Notes under the pieces: model-generated
Told to the model about the DNA's origin: nothing
The model's input: only the letters and a program-made list of their open reading frames with translations
The model's database searches: none
In this document: one piece after another, positions 11,021 through 23,390 of the stretch
Layout: the number at the start of each line of letters is the position of its first letter
How positions within the stretch are numbered: position 1 is the stretch's first letter
From: Anodontia alba
Lineage: Eukaryota; Mollusca; Bivalvia; Lucinida; Lucinidae
Direction of reading: 5' to 3'
DNA: 64,000 nucleotides
NCBI GenBank assembly: GCA_964016985.1
Contig: OZ024833.1
Location: 65,977,712 to 66,041,711, forward strand
Made by a program: the position numbers and the translations under genes

Positions 11021-11246
11021 TTAACCTTTACCACTCTGTGGGCTAATTCAGCAGACGACAAACTGAAGACAGTTTTCTTATATTTTTTATTTTTTTCTTC
11101 TCCAGAAAATAGGCTTTGACAATTCATGCAAATTGTCTCCCGAGGAGATAATCTTGATGACATGTCAAAGCCTATTTTCTTGAAAAATAAGAAAAATATT
11201 TCGAAATGTCGTCTGCTGAACTGTTTACCCGGTATGTCGTGCTAAA
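11021..11246. repeat. Foldback element E, copy E2
   Basis: Complete E copy flanked by TTAA-like ends. It contains the uninterrupted stretch CTTGAAAAATAAGAAAA that serves as the empty-site reference for A2. Confidence 0.8.
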
Positions 11247-11320
11247 TAGGTCAATGACAATCATAATGCTAGTTTGGCGGTATCGGCCACCCATACAAAT
11301 GCAATGCACTTCACCAGTTC

Positions 11321-11511
11321 AGCGCTTAGAATGCTGGGTAGAAAATTGAGCAGATAATATTTTGAAATAGTTTTACTGGAAACTGATTTTCATGCAAGTT
11401 TGTCTCTTAAAGAGATAAGTCGAATTGAATATCAGACTATTTTTCAGGGATAGGTTAACATATGTCAAAATGTCGTCTGCTAGTTCTTTTACCTAGCATG
11501 CCGAGTGTTAA
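11321..11511. repeat. Foldback element E, copy E3
   Basis: Ends with GCTTAGAATGCTGGGTA on the left and AGCATGCCGAGTGTTAA on the right; diverged arms. Confidence 0.7.
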
Positions 11512-11760
11512 AACCCTCGGTTCATTTATCATTGCTAATACGAGAAAAAGGGCACTTATAGCCATATGCGAACAGTGGCAACTCAGACCAGCCTGACCAT
11601 TCCGAGCAGTTTCACCAGAGTTTGTATTCAGCTATATAGTCTACACTGTCGGGACAGTTTCAAAGATTTTGTAAGAAAGGACGAACCAGGGGCGGATTCA
11701 GAATGGTTTCTAAAGGGGTTCGATTTGATTAAATTACCGTGCTTTACGTATTTGGCCTGA

Positions 11761-11827
11761 GCAAACAGCGTAGACCCTGATCAGACGCCGCAGGACGCGG
11801 CGTCTGATCAGGGTCTATACTGTTTGC
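11761..11827. repeat. Foldback core C, copy C3
   Basis: Near-perfect palindrome with tip GACGCCGC AGGAC GCGGCGTC. Confidence 0.9.
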
Positions 11828-12022
11828 CACTAACCCAGCATTTTTACAATCATTCCCTGGTAGTAAAATGGACTTGTTGGAGGGATGTGCATGTATACTA
11901 AGAAAAACGTAATAGGTGTGAATATTTCGACTGAACTCCCTAAACCCGCTCTGAATCCACCCCTGCGAACAATTGAGCCCCTGATCAGACTGCGCGCGCA
12001 CGAAAAAAAAGCTCTTTTTTAT

Positions 12023-12220
12023 TTAACCTTTCGCACTCTATGGGCAAATACAGCAGAGGACAAGTTGAAGCCATTTTTTTCTTATTTTCCCAGAAAACAG
12101 GATCTGGCATTTCACTAGAGAGAATTTGCATGAAATGTCAAATCCTGTTTTCTAGGGAAAATATAGAAATAAAAACAACATTTCAAGATGTCTCCTGTTG
12201 AAAATTTAAGCCAGCATACT
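12023..12220. repeat. Foldback element E, copy E4
   Basis: TTAACCTTTCGCACTC on the left, then TCAGCAGAGGACAAGTTG-like sequence, mirrored arms and CAGCATAC on the right. Confidence 0.7.
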
Positions 12221-12300
12221 TGTTTTTGTTTTTATACATATATTTGTACAGACATACCCACTGTAGTATTTACCCTAAGTATTGGGGCAGAGAGGCCTGG

Positions 12301-12367
12301 GCAAACAATGTAGACCCAGATCAGACGCCGCTGAACGCGGCGTCTGATCAGGGTCTGCACTGTTTGC
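12301..12367. repeat. Foldback core C, copy C4
   Basis: Palindrome with tip GACGCCGC TGAAC GCGGCGTC; one arm reads CCCAGATC and the other GATCAGGG. Confidence 0.9.
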
Positions 12368-12502
12368 CACTCATCCGTCAGTTTTACACACATCAATAGG
12401 CAGTAAAATGTACCTGTCTATCAAAGTTTAGGGCATACATGTATATGGCGAGGAATTCAGGTGTCCCAATATTCAAGGTTAATACGGCAATTTGTTGGTA
12501 TA

Positions 12503-12790
12503 TTAAGTTTTAAGCTGGTCTACTTTGAACAGCAACAATATATCGAAATACATGTACTGCATTCCAGATATAATATGGATGCTGTTCTGGAATTGAGGTT
12601 TTGCCGTCAGCCCTGATTCACGGCGTAGACGTCTAATGCACCAGTCAATTGTTGTCCCGGACTCTACGGGGCAGCGGAATAACGGGTCTTTTAACTTTTC
12701 ATTTTGCAAAGCCCTACTAAATGCCCTGCACTGTGGGCCAAATCTGTGGTAAAATCCCAGTCCGCGTGGGTTGACAATAAGGAAGAACAA
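12503..12790 (-). CDS. Unassigned open frame, 95 codons
   Basis: Open minus-strand frame in unusually GC-rich single-copy-looking sequence, with residues such as PRGLGFYHRFGPQCRAF. I do not recognise a family. No convincing splice acceptor was seen before it. It could be an exon fragment, a decayed gene or chance. Confidence 0.15.
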   Translation of the reverse strand: MFFLIVNPRGLGFYHRFGPQCRAFSRALQNEKLKDPLFRCPVESGTTIDWCIRRLRRESGLTAKPQFQNSIHIISGMQYMYFDILLLFKVDQLKT

Positions 12791-13970
12791 GTGAACTGGG
12801 CTATTTGGCTACAGTAATGGCGCCATATTCTTCAAATTACTTTCAATTTGGCTATAGCCAGTTGTTCTCGCGAGAATTAAATCCGGGCGAATACCCAGCT
12901 AAAAGCCCGGCTATTTCTCTCGGCTATTTTCAGGAAATTAAAACCACATCTACGGCTCATCAGAGGTTAAATCACAGTATTTAAGTCCCGCTATAACCCC
13001 TCTATCCCTTGGAGGGTCAAATGACTGGCACATAACTGTTGGGCTCTCGGGGCATTTTTAAATCGATGTTGTTTCAACGTTGTGTGCCCGCTGGGCCGTT
13101 TCAAGCCCGCCGTTGCGTACCCCTAGTAAAAATGTTGTTAGACGTTTCATTGGAATCAGTTAAGGGAAATTGTTTCAACATTTGTGACCTTGGTCAGGTC
13201 TAGCCTGTCCCAAACCCTCTATGAACGCTTCAAGCATGCTGCGTAAACATTTCAGCAGGTATTTTTCTTACCTTTCCTCAGAAAACATTCCATGCAAATG
13301 GTCTCCTCCTGGGTCTCCTTACAGCGGTAAAAGCTACAGAACCATTTTGAACTTTTATGAAAAACTAATACTTGTTAGATGTTATTATAAACCCTACGTA
13401 CAATCACACACATACATATTCCTTTAAACAAAATTATTTACCTGTCACGAATACATTTAATGAAAAAGTTTATTACATTTATCCAAATTTATAAGCCCAA
13501 TTTAGTGCGAATCTGTTGTCATTTTGTTTACGTTTTCGTCATGTTTCGGCCTCGAAATAGGTTCGCATCGATTACGCTTCACACTTCCTATTGCTTTAAT
13601 AGGTGGCGAAATTGCAAAACGATCAATATCTAACATAGGTGTAGGTAGTACCTTGCACTTCTATAAATGTAAGGCGTTTTGACAGTTTTTTTTTTTTTTT
13701 TAACCATTTAGTAGAAATAACTGTAGCTGAATAAAATTGCCTTGGTTCAATGAAAGTTGTATTAATATGTTGTTTAATAAAGATATCTTAAATTGAGTTA
13801 AAATTTAATAACGGTTAATCTAATTAAGATATGTTATCTGACAAGAATCTTCCACTATAAGAGGTCAGAGTATCCGACGCTGAAAATATGACAAACTTAC
13901 AGAGGCTATTGTCCGTTGCTGTAAGTGTATACTTACCCGAAACTTGTTACATATATATGACAGGCCAATG
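12791..13970. other. No gene recognised; E fragment inside
   Basis: 13219-13320 holds half of an E element (CAGGTATTTTTCTTACC, then CATGCAAATGGTCTCC). The rest is single-copy-looking, with CpG-containing stretches at 12840-13120 and 13500-13620. No exon could be supported. Confidence 0.35.
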
Positions 13971-14235
13971 CATAACGAAAACATGCCTATTCAAATATAT
14001 TGTAAATTTTACAACTAAAGAAGGAAAATTTTCAGATAAAAAAATCTGATATTTTTCATATTTCTGCTCGAAACATAGATTGTGGGTACTCGTTAGAACC
14101 GCCTCGACGAGGCGGTTCTAAGGAGTACCCACTATGTTTTTGAGCAAAAGTAAGATAAATAATGTATACCCCTGTTAACCCCAGTTTTACTGCGGATTAA
14201 GGGGGTCAAAATAATATAGGCGTGTTTTCATGATG
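13971..14235 (-). mobile_element. Foldback element A, copy A7
   Basis: Both ends are present. The right arm has lost several bases (CCCACTATG instead of CCCACAATCTATG), and the segment near CAGTTTTACTGCGG is shortened. Confidence 0.85.
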
Positions 14236-14642
14236 GGCCACAACTCGCAGATCTGAGTGAAACAGCCCGGTGGCATATCTGCAGATGCCATTGCAACATT
14301 TTTTTTTTAGCGGGCAGATAACTCATTCAAAAAATGACGAAATTTGCCCATAGACAATCCATAATCAGAGCTCCACAATGTCAATGCACATTTACTCATG
14401 TTCTTACCCGTAAACGAAAATCCAAACGGACGGACGAACAACAGAAGGATGGACGAAAGACGAACGAGCGGACGGCCGGGCGGACACGCGGACCTCCAAC
14501 GTGAAACCATAATAACCCGCCACTATCGTGTGGCGGTGTATAAAGAGGTGGTTGTGACATTTAAAGCCGTTGATAAACTCCCCTATCAAATGCGTTACGT
14601 CCATGAAGAGAATATAGCCAACCAAAGACACCAAGAGGAAAA
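14236..14642. other. Dispersed-repeat debris
   Basis: It includes a GGACGGACGAAC-type stretch like the termini of arrays J and S. Open frames on both strands here derive from this simple sequence. Confidence 0.4.
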
Positions 14643-14924
14643 CATTACGAAAACACGCCTATTCAAATATATTGAAAATTTTACCACCAAAAAAATGAAC
14701 ATTTTCAGTTAAAAATTCTGATATTTTTTCATATTTCTGCTCAAAACATAGATTGTGGGTACTCGTTAGAACCGCCTCGGCGAGGCGGTTCTAACAAGTA
14801 CCCACAATCTATGTTTTTGAGCAGAAATAAGATAAAAATAATGTATACCCCTGTAAACCCCAGTTTTACTATATAAAAGTCGGGTTTAAGGGGGTCAAAA
14901 TTATATAGACGTGTTTTCGTGATG
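14643..14924 (-). mobile_element. Foldback element A, copy A8
   Basis: Full-length copy with intact ends and palindrome (loop CGGCG), directly before the LINE remnant. Confidence 0.9.
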
Positions 14925-15339
14925 AGTAAACAAATCCACGATAGACAGCGTACATGTTTGTGGATGACATTGACAAAACTTTATCTAGTCACATTCAGAA
15001 GTCTGTAGATGATTATAAGGTGTACAATTCAGTTCCCTCAGCAACGGACATAGCAATACTTCAGCAAGCTATGTCAGTGGTCCAAAGACGGGCAAATGGC
15101 CAGCGGGCACATGACGGTTTGAAGCGACGCTTTCTAAATGTAATGTGCCCAGTGGGTGGTATTTAATAAGAAGAAATACAAAGTGCTTCATAAAAGACAT
15201 AACAATGTGCACCATGCTTATTCTACGCGGAATGGAGAAGTCTTGCAGTATGTTTCTGAAAAAACTGATTTGGGTGTAATTATCTCAAAAGACCTGATAC
15301 CTTCAAAACAAAGTGTTAATGCAGTTAAGAAAGTCAGTA

Positions 15340-15446
15340 GAAGTAGCATTCTACTTAAATCTATATTGGACCGTTATTGGCCCGACAGAATTCCTGTCGG
15401 GCCGATAACTGTCTGATATAGATTTAAATAGATTTCTAGCTGGGTA
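15340..15446. mobile_element. Foldback element K, copy K3
   Basis: Arms with TAGCATTCTACTTAAATCTA and TAGATTTAAATAGATTTCTAG enclose TTATTGGCCCGACAG and its complement. It is the diverged relative of K1 and K2, and is inserted in the LINE remnant. Confidence 0.75.
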
Positions 15447-15505
15447 TAACATTAGGAATGATTAAACGACATATAACGGTTAAAGGATAAAATCATATGA
15501 GATGT

Positions 15506-15789
15506 CATTATGAAAACACGCCTATTCAAATATATTGAAAATTTCATCACCAAAAAAACTGAAAGTTTTCAGATAAAAATTCTGATATTTTTCATATTTC
15601 TGCTCAAAACATAGATTGTGAGTACTCGTTAGAACCGCCTCGCCGAGACGGTTCTTACGAGTACCCACAATTAATCTATATGACTGAGCAGAAATAAGTA
15701 AATTAATGTATACCCCTGTAAACCCCAGTTTTACTATATAAATATGGAGTTTAAGGGGGTCAAAATTATATAGGTATGTTTTCATGATG
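15506..15789 (-). mobile_element. Foldback element A, copy A9
   Basis: Full-length copy with a slightly eroded right arm, inserted between the second and third LINE blocks. Confidence 0.9.
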
Positions 15790-16289
15790 AATATAAAGGT
15801 AACACTAAGCTGGAACAGGCTATTTTATACAAGCATGGAGTTTGACATTGGTTATAGACAATGAGCTTCTTGAGGAAGTTCAGCACAGAGCTACAAAAAT
15901 TATGCCTATACTCTCTCATTTACCTTATCAATAAAGATTAAAGCGGTTGAATTTCACCACATTGGAATTTGGAGAGTTCTGAAATACTCAAAGGATTAAA
16001 GGGCATTCCCACGAATAGTCTTTTCCCATTAAATCTATCTACTATAACCAGAGGAAATCCTCTGACGCTTAATAAACCTCGTTCAAGACTAAACATCAGG
16101 CTGTTTCTTCACTCAACGAGTAGTTAACACTTGGAATTCGGTTTCAGTGATGAGCATGTAATTTCAAATGTAAACGGATTCAAGAATGCCATTGACAGAC
16201 CTCTACGGGATATACGTGGTTCAATGACTCGGTCGCTTAACCCCTAGGCTGCACTTTAGAGTGTGGCCGCAGGTATAAAGAATAAGAGT

Positions 16290-16945
16290 ATATATGTTTT
16301 TTTTTTATTTATTTTTTTTTTTCAGAAAAAAAAAAAAAAAAAAACAGAAAAGACGAAGAATATCGGCGCGAGAAGATGTTAGTACGAGGGCACATGTCTA
16401 TTTTTAGAATCGAAACATATATTTTATTTTCCTGTTATACCTTAACTTACCATAATTGTCCTAAAATTTGGTAAAATACATTTTACTGCCTGTGGGCGTG
16501 AGTGTATGTATGTGTGTTTTAAAGGGTTCTTGTGGAGCTGTAAACAATTTAGACCTGCCTGGTCAGTCAGTGAAGAAGGGGCGGGCCGGAGAGCGTATTC
16601 TGATCTGGTCTACACTGCTTGCTAAGGCCTGTCTATCCGAATACTTAGGGTAAATAAAATATGGTGTTAATACCACCTTTGTATATATATATAAATAGAT
16701 CCCCAGTGCAAATGTACTCAATGTAATTGTACCCCAAATATGCCAAACATGTATACAACCTTTATAAACCGCGTCACGAACGGTAGATATAAAGTTGACT
16801 TCAATTATTGTATAGCTATTCGAACACACAAAGTAAAAGATGGTCAAAATATGTTAGTGTAAATTGTTAGGAAAACAATCATTATCAGTAAATCGCACAG
16901 GTAGCCAATAACAGTACCAAGGGAAACAAATTTTTGGCCAAGGGC
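16290..16945. other. Homopolymer runs and unassigned sequence
   Basis: T and A runs at 16297-16344. A degenerate C-type fragment lies near 16540-16625 (TAGACCTGCC ... TCTGATCTGGTCTACAC). No gene was seen. Confidence 0.35.
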
Positions 16946-17175
16946 TTAAAGGCTCCATATTCTTCAAAAATAGACATTTTTTTATCCAAGAAAGATGTAA
17001 TAAATCGTTAGGCCTATATAATATTTATACGATCATAAAATGTTGCATATGACAGCCTGTAAAGATTCAGTTCGTCTCGCGTTTTAAATTTGAACTGGAT
17101 CAAATATGAAATGATTTTTATCGTATCTCTGAATTAATGTTGGCAACATTAATTCAGAGATACCATAAACAAGAA
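16946..17175. repeat. Foldback element L, copy L2 (diverged)
   Basis: Starts TTAAAGGCTCCATATTCTTC, contains ACGATCATAAAATGTTGCAT and CAACATTAATTCAGAGATAC in both orientations. The right arm is decayed. Confidence 0.6.
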
Positions 17176-18081
17176 ATATCTTTTAAAAAGATAAACGGCG
17201 TAAGAGGTACTGGAATATGAATATTGAAACTACTTTGTGGTCCAATATGAAAAGAAGAAGGCTTCTAAAATATAAACTTTATTACGAATTCAAACTATCA
17301 AGAAAGTTTTAATAATGTAAGACGTTATATATATTGCAAGGGTTGGCAGGAAAAGGAGTGTACTCAGATGTGTAAATATCTGTGCTAAATTATGAAAAGC
17401 AATTTAGCATGTAAATGTAAAGCATGTAATTTTTGTGTGTTAATTTGTATACTATACAAGTATTTGAAAAATCCTTGCCAACCATGCACCGTTTTGATAA
17501 AGAGTAAGCAAAGTGTAACACTGGCCATGGAGATTGGCAAAAACTGGAAAAAACATATTTAATTTGTAATAGAGGGTCATGATGGCCCTGGATTGCTCAC
17601 CTGGGAAGCAGATTTTTTTTTAACCTGGTGGAAGGATATTTTCAAAGTTTTTTGCATATATATATATATCAGACCCTGCCCTTTGTTGGTTATTTATTTA
17701 TTTATTATTATTTTTTTTTTTTTTTTGGTGATACAAATTAATTTGAAACATTTTGATGGATGGTCAATCCAGTGATGTTTGTGAGTATTCTTGAAATCTA
17801 GTTAGTTGTTGATTACAAAATGTTCGAAGTGTTCTAGACAGACATATGAGGAACGAACAAAAATAATTTGAACAAATTTGATAGACATACACCTATGGAA
17901 CGTTTGTACAAAAAAATTGAAATTGGACCATAGTTTGTGCAGAAGAAGAACTGTCAAGTTTACTCTACATAATTCCTAACCAAGCCAACTGGAAGTCATA
18001 TTTTGAGACGGAACAGAATTCTATTAACAAGATTTAAAGACCTTCTATTGAAGAAACATTTCTGTGGAAACCCCACCCCCC

Positions 18082-18112
<31 letters not shown>

Positions 18113-18312
18113 AAAACAAAAAAAACAATCCAACCAGCTCGTACTGAGGAGGTTTTGAAAGATTTAGTTGCTATAGCAATACGAGGGATAACTCTATTCA
18201 TAAACTTTGAACAATCATTCGACCCTCCTACATATTGATGTTTCAGACAGTTTGATTGCAGTGGGGAATCCACGTGACCAAATGACTAGGTGCATAGAGT
18301 TTGTTACTATTT
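17176..18312. other. Unassigned, with J-like relics and C/A homopolymers
   Basis: A J-like start (GAGGGTCATGATGGCCCTGG ... GCTCACCTGG) lies at 17571-17605. A run of about 27 C followed by A-rich sequence is at 18076-18126. No exon could be supported. Confidence 0.4.
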
Positions 18313-18683
18313 TTGGCTCCGCTTCAGGTAGGATGTTTTAGAATATCTTGATTTATACCTGATGGAATTTTTTTTCAAATAAAGCACAGTATGCGGAAAA
18401 TCAAGCTCTTTCTGGTGGTCAGTGCTATTCTGCAATCTGGTCGGATTCTCGAGAACATTCGGAGAATGTTTTTCGTCAAAATTCATGTACATTGTCCCGG
18501 TGACCCAGATTGACAGCAAAAACATTCTTCGAATGTTCTCGAGAATTAGACCAGATCGCAGAATAGCGCTTACACCACCAGAAAGAACTTGATTTTCCGC
18601 GTACTCAGCGCTTATTTGAACAAATTCCATTAGGTATGAATAGAGATATTCTAAATAATCCTACCTGAAGCGGAGCTATAAGT
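18313..18683. mobile_element. Long foldback element U
   Basis: Two arms of about 165 bp in inverted orientation. The outer ends are TGGCTCCGCTTCAGGTAGGA and TCCTACCTGAAGCGGAGCTA. The inner arm phrases TCTCGAGAACATTC and GAATGTTCTCGAGA flank a spacer of about 50 bp. Long foldback without coding capacity. Confidence 0.8.
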
Positions 18684-19334
18684 AGTAATATTTCTTCGTG
18701 TCGTTTACGCTCCGACGCAATAGGCCGCTTACACCGCGAAAAAAATAAAAGGGGTGTTCAACAAACCTATTTCCTAGTTAAGAATGAACAATATTTATGT
18801 TGCCAACATTTCTATCAAGGTTAAGGCATAGTTCCTGTTTATTTATTATATAAAATTAAACATGCGATTTTACATCCTTTTTTTTTGCACGTAATATAAG
18901 GTACATGATAATTCTGTATATTATCGACACAGTGGAGAGAAGTAAACTTGAACGCCCCTTGTTCGCTTAGCGTTTGGGCCGCTTACATCAAACATTTAGT
19001 TACACTGTACAAAAAATTAAAAGCTCGTCTATTTATTTCATTGCAACTATTTTATCGATATTATTTAAATTATGGGTATTTTTTCGATTGTTAACATCTG
19101 CATTGCCATACTGTACAACTTTAAATAGATAAATGTCATAATTAAGTGATTGTTCAGTCACGAATATATTTGTTAAACATCGGTAAATTCTATACTTACC
19201 CCTACTTGTTTGCAGAAGTTTACACATTTTTAACCAATCGCAAATTACTGTTTATTCATTCGAGACTAATACCAATAAGTATGTCAAAAGCCAGCTTATA
19301 CACCTACGCCGAAAAATCATTTTATTTTTATCCA
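18684..19334. other. No recognised feature
   Basis: AT-rich. It includes two short echoes of GGCCGCTTACAYCA at 18722 and 18979, and no credible gene. Confidence 0.35.
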
Positions 19335-19460
19335 GTTCAAGAACAAGAGACTGAATTTTTACAGGCTGTCAGGTGCCGTATTTTATGACTGTAATAATAT
19401 TTTTCAAAACATTCTTGGATAATAAAAAATATATTGTTGAGGAATATGGAGCCTTTAATT
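19335..19460. repeat. Foldback element L, half copy L3
   Basis: Only one arm is present: TTTTTACAGGCTGTCAGGTG ... GAGGAATATGGAGCCTTTAA. Confidence 0.65.
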
Positions 19461-19504
19461 CACAGGTAGTAACGGAATTATCCGTAACGAGTTTTCTACG
19501 AGAT

Positions 19505-19660
19505 GGATTTCTGTGGTATTCTTGTCAATATGTCTGGGGCATGATACTGCAATGAGGCAGTACCATAAAAGTGTATCATTTCTAACTGTCACCATCAGTG
19601 GAAGATTGTTGACAGTGACGTGAAAAACTCAACTCGATCATACAAACAGACATTGAATTG
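19505..19660 (+). repeat. SINE H body fragment
   Basis: Matches the middle and tail of the intact SINE at 32097 (GATACTGCAATGAGGCAGTAC, then GAAGATTGTTGACAGTGACG) with many substitutions. The tRNA-like head is missing. Confidence 0.55.
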
Positions 19661-19938
19661 CATCACGAAAACATACCTATATAATTTTGACCCCTTAAAC
19701 ACCACTTTTATATAGTAAATCTGGGGTTTACAGGGGTATACATTATTGTTCTTATTTCTGCTCAAAAACATAGATTGTGGGTACTCGTTAGAACCGCCTC
19801 GGCGAGGCGATTCTAACAAGTACCCACATTCTATTTTTTTAGCAGAAGTATGAAAAAAAATATCAGAACTTTTTTTGAAAACTTTCAGTTTTTGGGGGTG
19901 AAATTTTCAATATTTTGAATAGGCTTGTTTTCGTAATG
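19661..19938 (+). mobile_element. Foldback element A, copy A10
   Basis: Full-length copy; right arm slightly eroded. Confidence 0.9.
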
Positions 19939-19984
19939 CAACGTGAGAAATTTTTTTTCTAACATATCACGCTCGTAAAAGGAC

Positions 19985-21485
19985 ATGGATAAAATCTCGG
20001 ATTAAATCGAAAACTGGCCAGATCAGATCATTTCTTAGAATTATGACCCTTTGGTTGTTGAAAAAGACTCTGTTTGACTTTGTCATCAACGTAACCTATT
20101 CAGTTTTGATCGGATGTTCCTGATACTTGCAGATAAAAGGACATGGATAAAATCTCGGATAAAATCGAAAACTGGCCAGATCAGATCATTTCTTAGAATT
20201 ACCACCCTTTGGTTGCTGAAAAAGCCCTCTGTTTGACTTTGTCATCAACGTAATTACTCATTCAGTTATGATCTGATGTTCCTGAAACTTGCAGATAAGG
20301 TGGACATGGATGAAAATCTCGGATAAAATCAAAAACTGGCCAGATCGGATCATTAATCTTAGAGTTACGTCCCCTTGATTGCTGAAAAAAGCCTCTGTTT
20401 GATTTGTCATTAGCATAATTAATTCAGTTTTGACCAGCTCTTCTTGAAACTTGCAGATGGATGAAATCTCGGAAAAGTTCGAAAACTGGCCAGATCACAG
20501 CATTTATGTTTGAGTTACGTCCCTTTGATTGCTAAAATCCCATCTGTTTGACTTTGGCATCAGCGTAACTCATTCAGTTTTGATCGGATGTTCCTGAAAC
20601 GTGCAGAAAAGGTGGACATAGATAAAATCTCGGACAAGTTCGAAAACTAGCCAGATCGGATCATTAATGCTAGAGTTACGTCCCCTTGATTGCTGAAAAA
20701 GCATCTGTTTGATTTTGTCATCAGCATAAGTCGTTCAGTTTTGATCGGATGTTCCAGAAACTTGCAGATTAGGTGGACATGGATGAAATCTCGGATAAGT
20801 TCAAATTCTGACCAGATTGGATCATCAATCTCAGTTACATTCCCTTGAGTGCTGAAAAAAGCCTCTGTTAGACTAAATGTCATCACCATAACTAATTCAG
20901 TTTTGATCTGAACTTCCTGAAACTTGCGGATAAGGTGGCCAGTTCAAAAACTGGCCATATCAGATAATTTATCTAGAGTTACGTCCCTTTGATTGCTGAT
21001 AAAGCCTCTGTTTGACTTTGTCATCAGCGCAACTCATTAAGTTTTGATCGGATTTCCTGAAACTTGCAGATAAGGTGGACATGGATGAAATCTCAAAAAA
21101 GTGCGAAAACTGGCAAGATCAGATCATTAATGTTTGACGTACGTCTCCTTCATTGCTGAAAAGCTTCTGTTTGATTTTGCCATCAACATAAGTCATTCAG
21201 TTTTGATCAGATCTTCATGAAACTTGCAGATAAGGTCGACATGGATGAAATCTCAGATAAGTTCTGAACAGATTGGATCATCAATCACAGAGTTACATTC
21301 CCTGGAATGCTGAAAAAGCCTCTGTTAGATTAAATGTCATCACCATAGCTCATTCAGTTTTCATCTGAACTTCCTGAAACTTGCGGATAAGGCGGCCATA
21401 CATAAAATCTCGTAGAAGTTTGAAAACTAGCCAGATCGTCTCATCTGTTTTAGAGTTACGTCCCCTTAAATGTTAAAGAAAGGCA
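19985..21485. repeat. Tandem array P, unit about 160 bp
   Basis: At least nine units share GATCGGATGTTCCTGAAACT, TTGCAGATAAGGTGGACATG and GAAAACTGGCCAGATC. The spacing of CTTGCAGAT is 162, 162, 150, 161, 161, 141, 160 and 157 bases. Units resume beyond array Q at 23190 and 23750. Confidence 0.9.
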
Positions 21486-21499
21486 GATTATTCCCACAC

Positions 21500-23125
21500 G
21501 TTTTCAAAAAAGCGATGGAGTTATTGTTATCCGTCCGTCCATCTGTCCGTCATACTGGGCGGAATTCTACCAAACTTGCTACATCACCTCCCTAACAGTA
21601 AGGGTGTGCGATAGCAACATTATTTTTCAGTGCGTCCGTCCGTGCATCCCTCGTCAGTCCCTATATCTTTCACACTCTCTCCTCCTAAACCACTAAGCGG
21701 AATGCAACCAATCAATTCCCCTCGTGGTAAGGTTGTGCGAGAGCAACATTATTTTCCGTCCGTTCGTCCGTCTTTGCCTCCGTCCCTCTGTCCGTCACGC
21801 TATCTGATCCTAAACCACTGGGCGAAATTCAACCAAGCTTGCTACATCACTTTCCCTCATGGTAAGGTTGAGAACAACATTATTTTTCCTCCCACCTGTC
21901 CGTCACGCTTTCTCTTCCTAAACACTGGGCGGAATTCAACCAAACTTGTTACACCACTTCCCCTCATGGTAAGGTTGCGCGAGAATAACATTATTTTTCC
22001 ATGCGCCCGTCAGTCCATCTATCCGTCACTCTATCTCCTCTTAAACTACAGGGCGGAATTAAACCAAACTTGCAATATCGCTTCTCCTCATGGTGTGCGA
22101 GAGCAACATTATTTTTCTGTACGTCCGTCGTCCGGCCATCTGTCCGTCACGCTATCTCCTCCTAAACCACTGGGCGGAATTCAAACAAACTCGCTACATC
22201 ACTTCCCCTCATGGTAAGGTTGTGCAAGAGCAACATTTTTCCGTGCGTCCGTCGTCAGTGCGTCCATCCATCTACCCGTCACGCCATCTCCTCTTAAAAC
22301 ACTGGGCAGAATTCAACCAAACTTGCTACATCACTTCCCCTCATGTTAAAGTTGTACGAGAGCAACATTATTTTTCCGTGCTCCATCCGTCCATCGTCCG
22401 TGCGTCCGTCCTCCTAAACCACTGGGCGGAATTCAACCAAACTTGTTACATCATTTCCCCTTATGGTAAGGTTGTACGAGAGCAACATTATTTTTCCGTG
22501 CGTCCGGCTGTCCATCGTCCCTCCATCTATCCGTCACGCTTTCACCCCCTAAACCACTGGGCGGAATTCAACCAAACTTGCTACATCACTTCCCCTCATG
22601 GTAAGGTTGTGCAAGAGCAGCATATTTTTTCCCGTGCGTCCGTCGATCTGACCGTCACGCTATCTACTCCTAAACCACTGGGCGGAATTCAATCAAACTT
22701 GTTATATCACTTCCCCTCATGGTAAGAGTGTGCGAGAGCAATCTTATTTTTCCATGCGTCCGTCGTCTGTCCATCTGTCCGTCATAATATCTCCTCTTAA
22801 AACACTGGAACGAATTCAACCAAACTTGCTACATCACTTCCCCTCATGGTAAGAGTGTGCGAGAGCAACCTTATTTTTCAATGCGTCCGTCGTCCGTCCA
22901 TCTGTCTGTCATACTATCTCCTCTTAAACCACTGGGAGGAATTCAACCAAACTTGCTACATCACTTCCCCTCATGGTTAGGGTGTGCGAGAGGAACATTC
23001 TTTTTACATCCGTCCGTCGATCTGTCCGTCACGCTATCTTCTAAACCACTGGGAGGAATTTAACCAAATTTGCCACATGACCTCCCCTCATAGTAAGGGT
23101 GTGGGAGAGCAAGTCCGTCCGTCAT
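21500..23125. repeat. Tandem array Q, unit about 120-130 bp
   Basis: About 13 units contain CGTCCGTC runs, CCTAAACCACTGGGCGGAAT, TCAACCAAACTTGCTACATC and TTCCCCTCATGGTAAGG. Open frames of about 200 codons across the array are by-products of the repeat and have no family resemblance. Confidence 0.92.
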
Positions 23126-23189
23126 GCTATTAGCAACATTAGCAAAGAGCGTGGGGATTTGCGATGGGGCGCCATCGACTGCGCATTCT

Positions 23190-23390
23190 AGTTGAGTTTG
23201 TTATGGATGAAATCTCGTATAAATTCGTAACCTTGACTAGTTCGGATCATTAATCTTTGATTGCTGAAAAAAGCCTCTGTTTGACTTTGTCATCAGCATT
23301 ACTCCGTCAGTTTTGATCGGATCTTCTTGAAGTTTGCAGATAAGGTGGACATGAATGGAATCTCAGACGAATACAAGATAAAATATTTAG
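23190..23390. repeat. Array P, resumed units
   Basis: One and a bit P units with TTGCAGATAAGGTGGACATG lie just right of array Q, so Q sits inside P. Confidence 0.8.

Larger units (their letters stand above)
14940..16230 (+). pseudogene. Degraded CR1/jockey-type LINE reverse transcriptase fragment
   Basis: Three collinear plus-strand blocks resemble the C-terminal half of a non-LTR reverse transcriptase. The first (14954-15166) has SVDDYKVYNSV in place of the F-ADD catalytic box. The second, after a frameshift (15156-15342), has MVFNKKKYKVLH and EKTDLGVIISKDL, matching the FN-x-KCKVLH and KDLGV motifs of this family. The third (15860-16215) has LLEEVQHRATKIMP and, frameshifted, RSRLNIRLFLHS and NGFKNAIDR, the usual tail of such proteins. 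The blocks are separated by K3 and A9. Frameshifts and stops show it is dead. Confidence 0.75.

Noticed and set aside
21630..22725. Overlapping open frames of 195 and 211 codons
   Set aside because: They run through tandem array Q; the peptide repeats follow the DNA unit and match no family.
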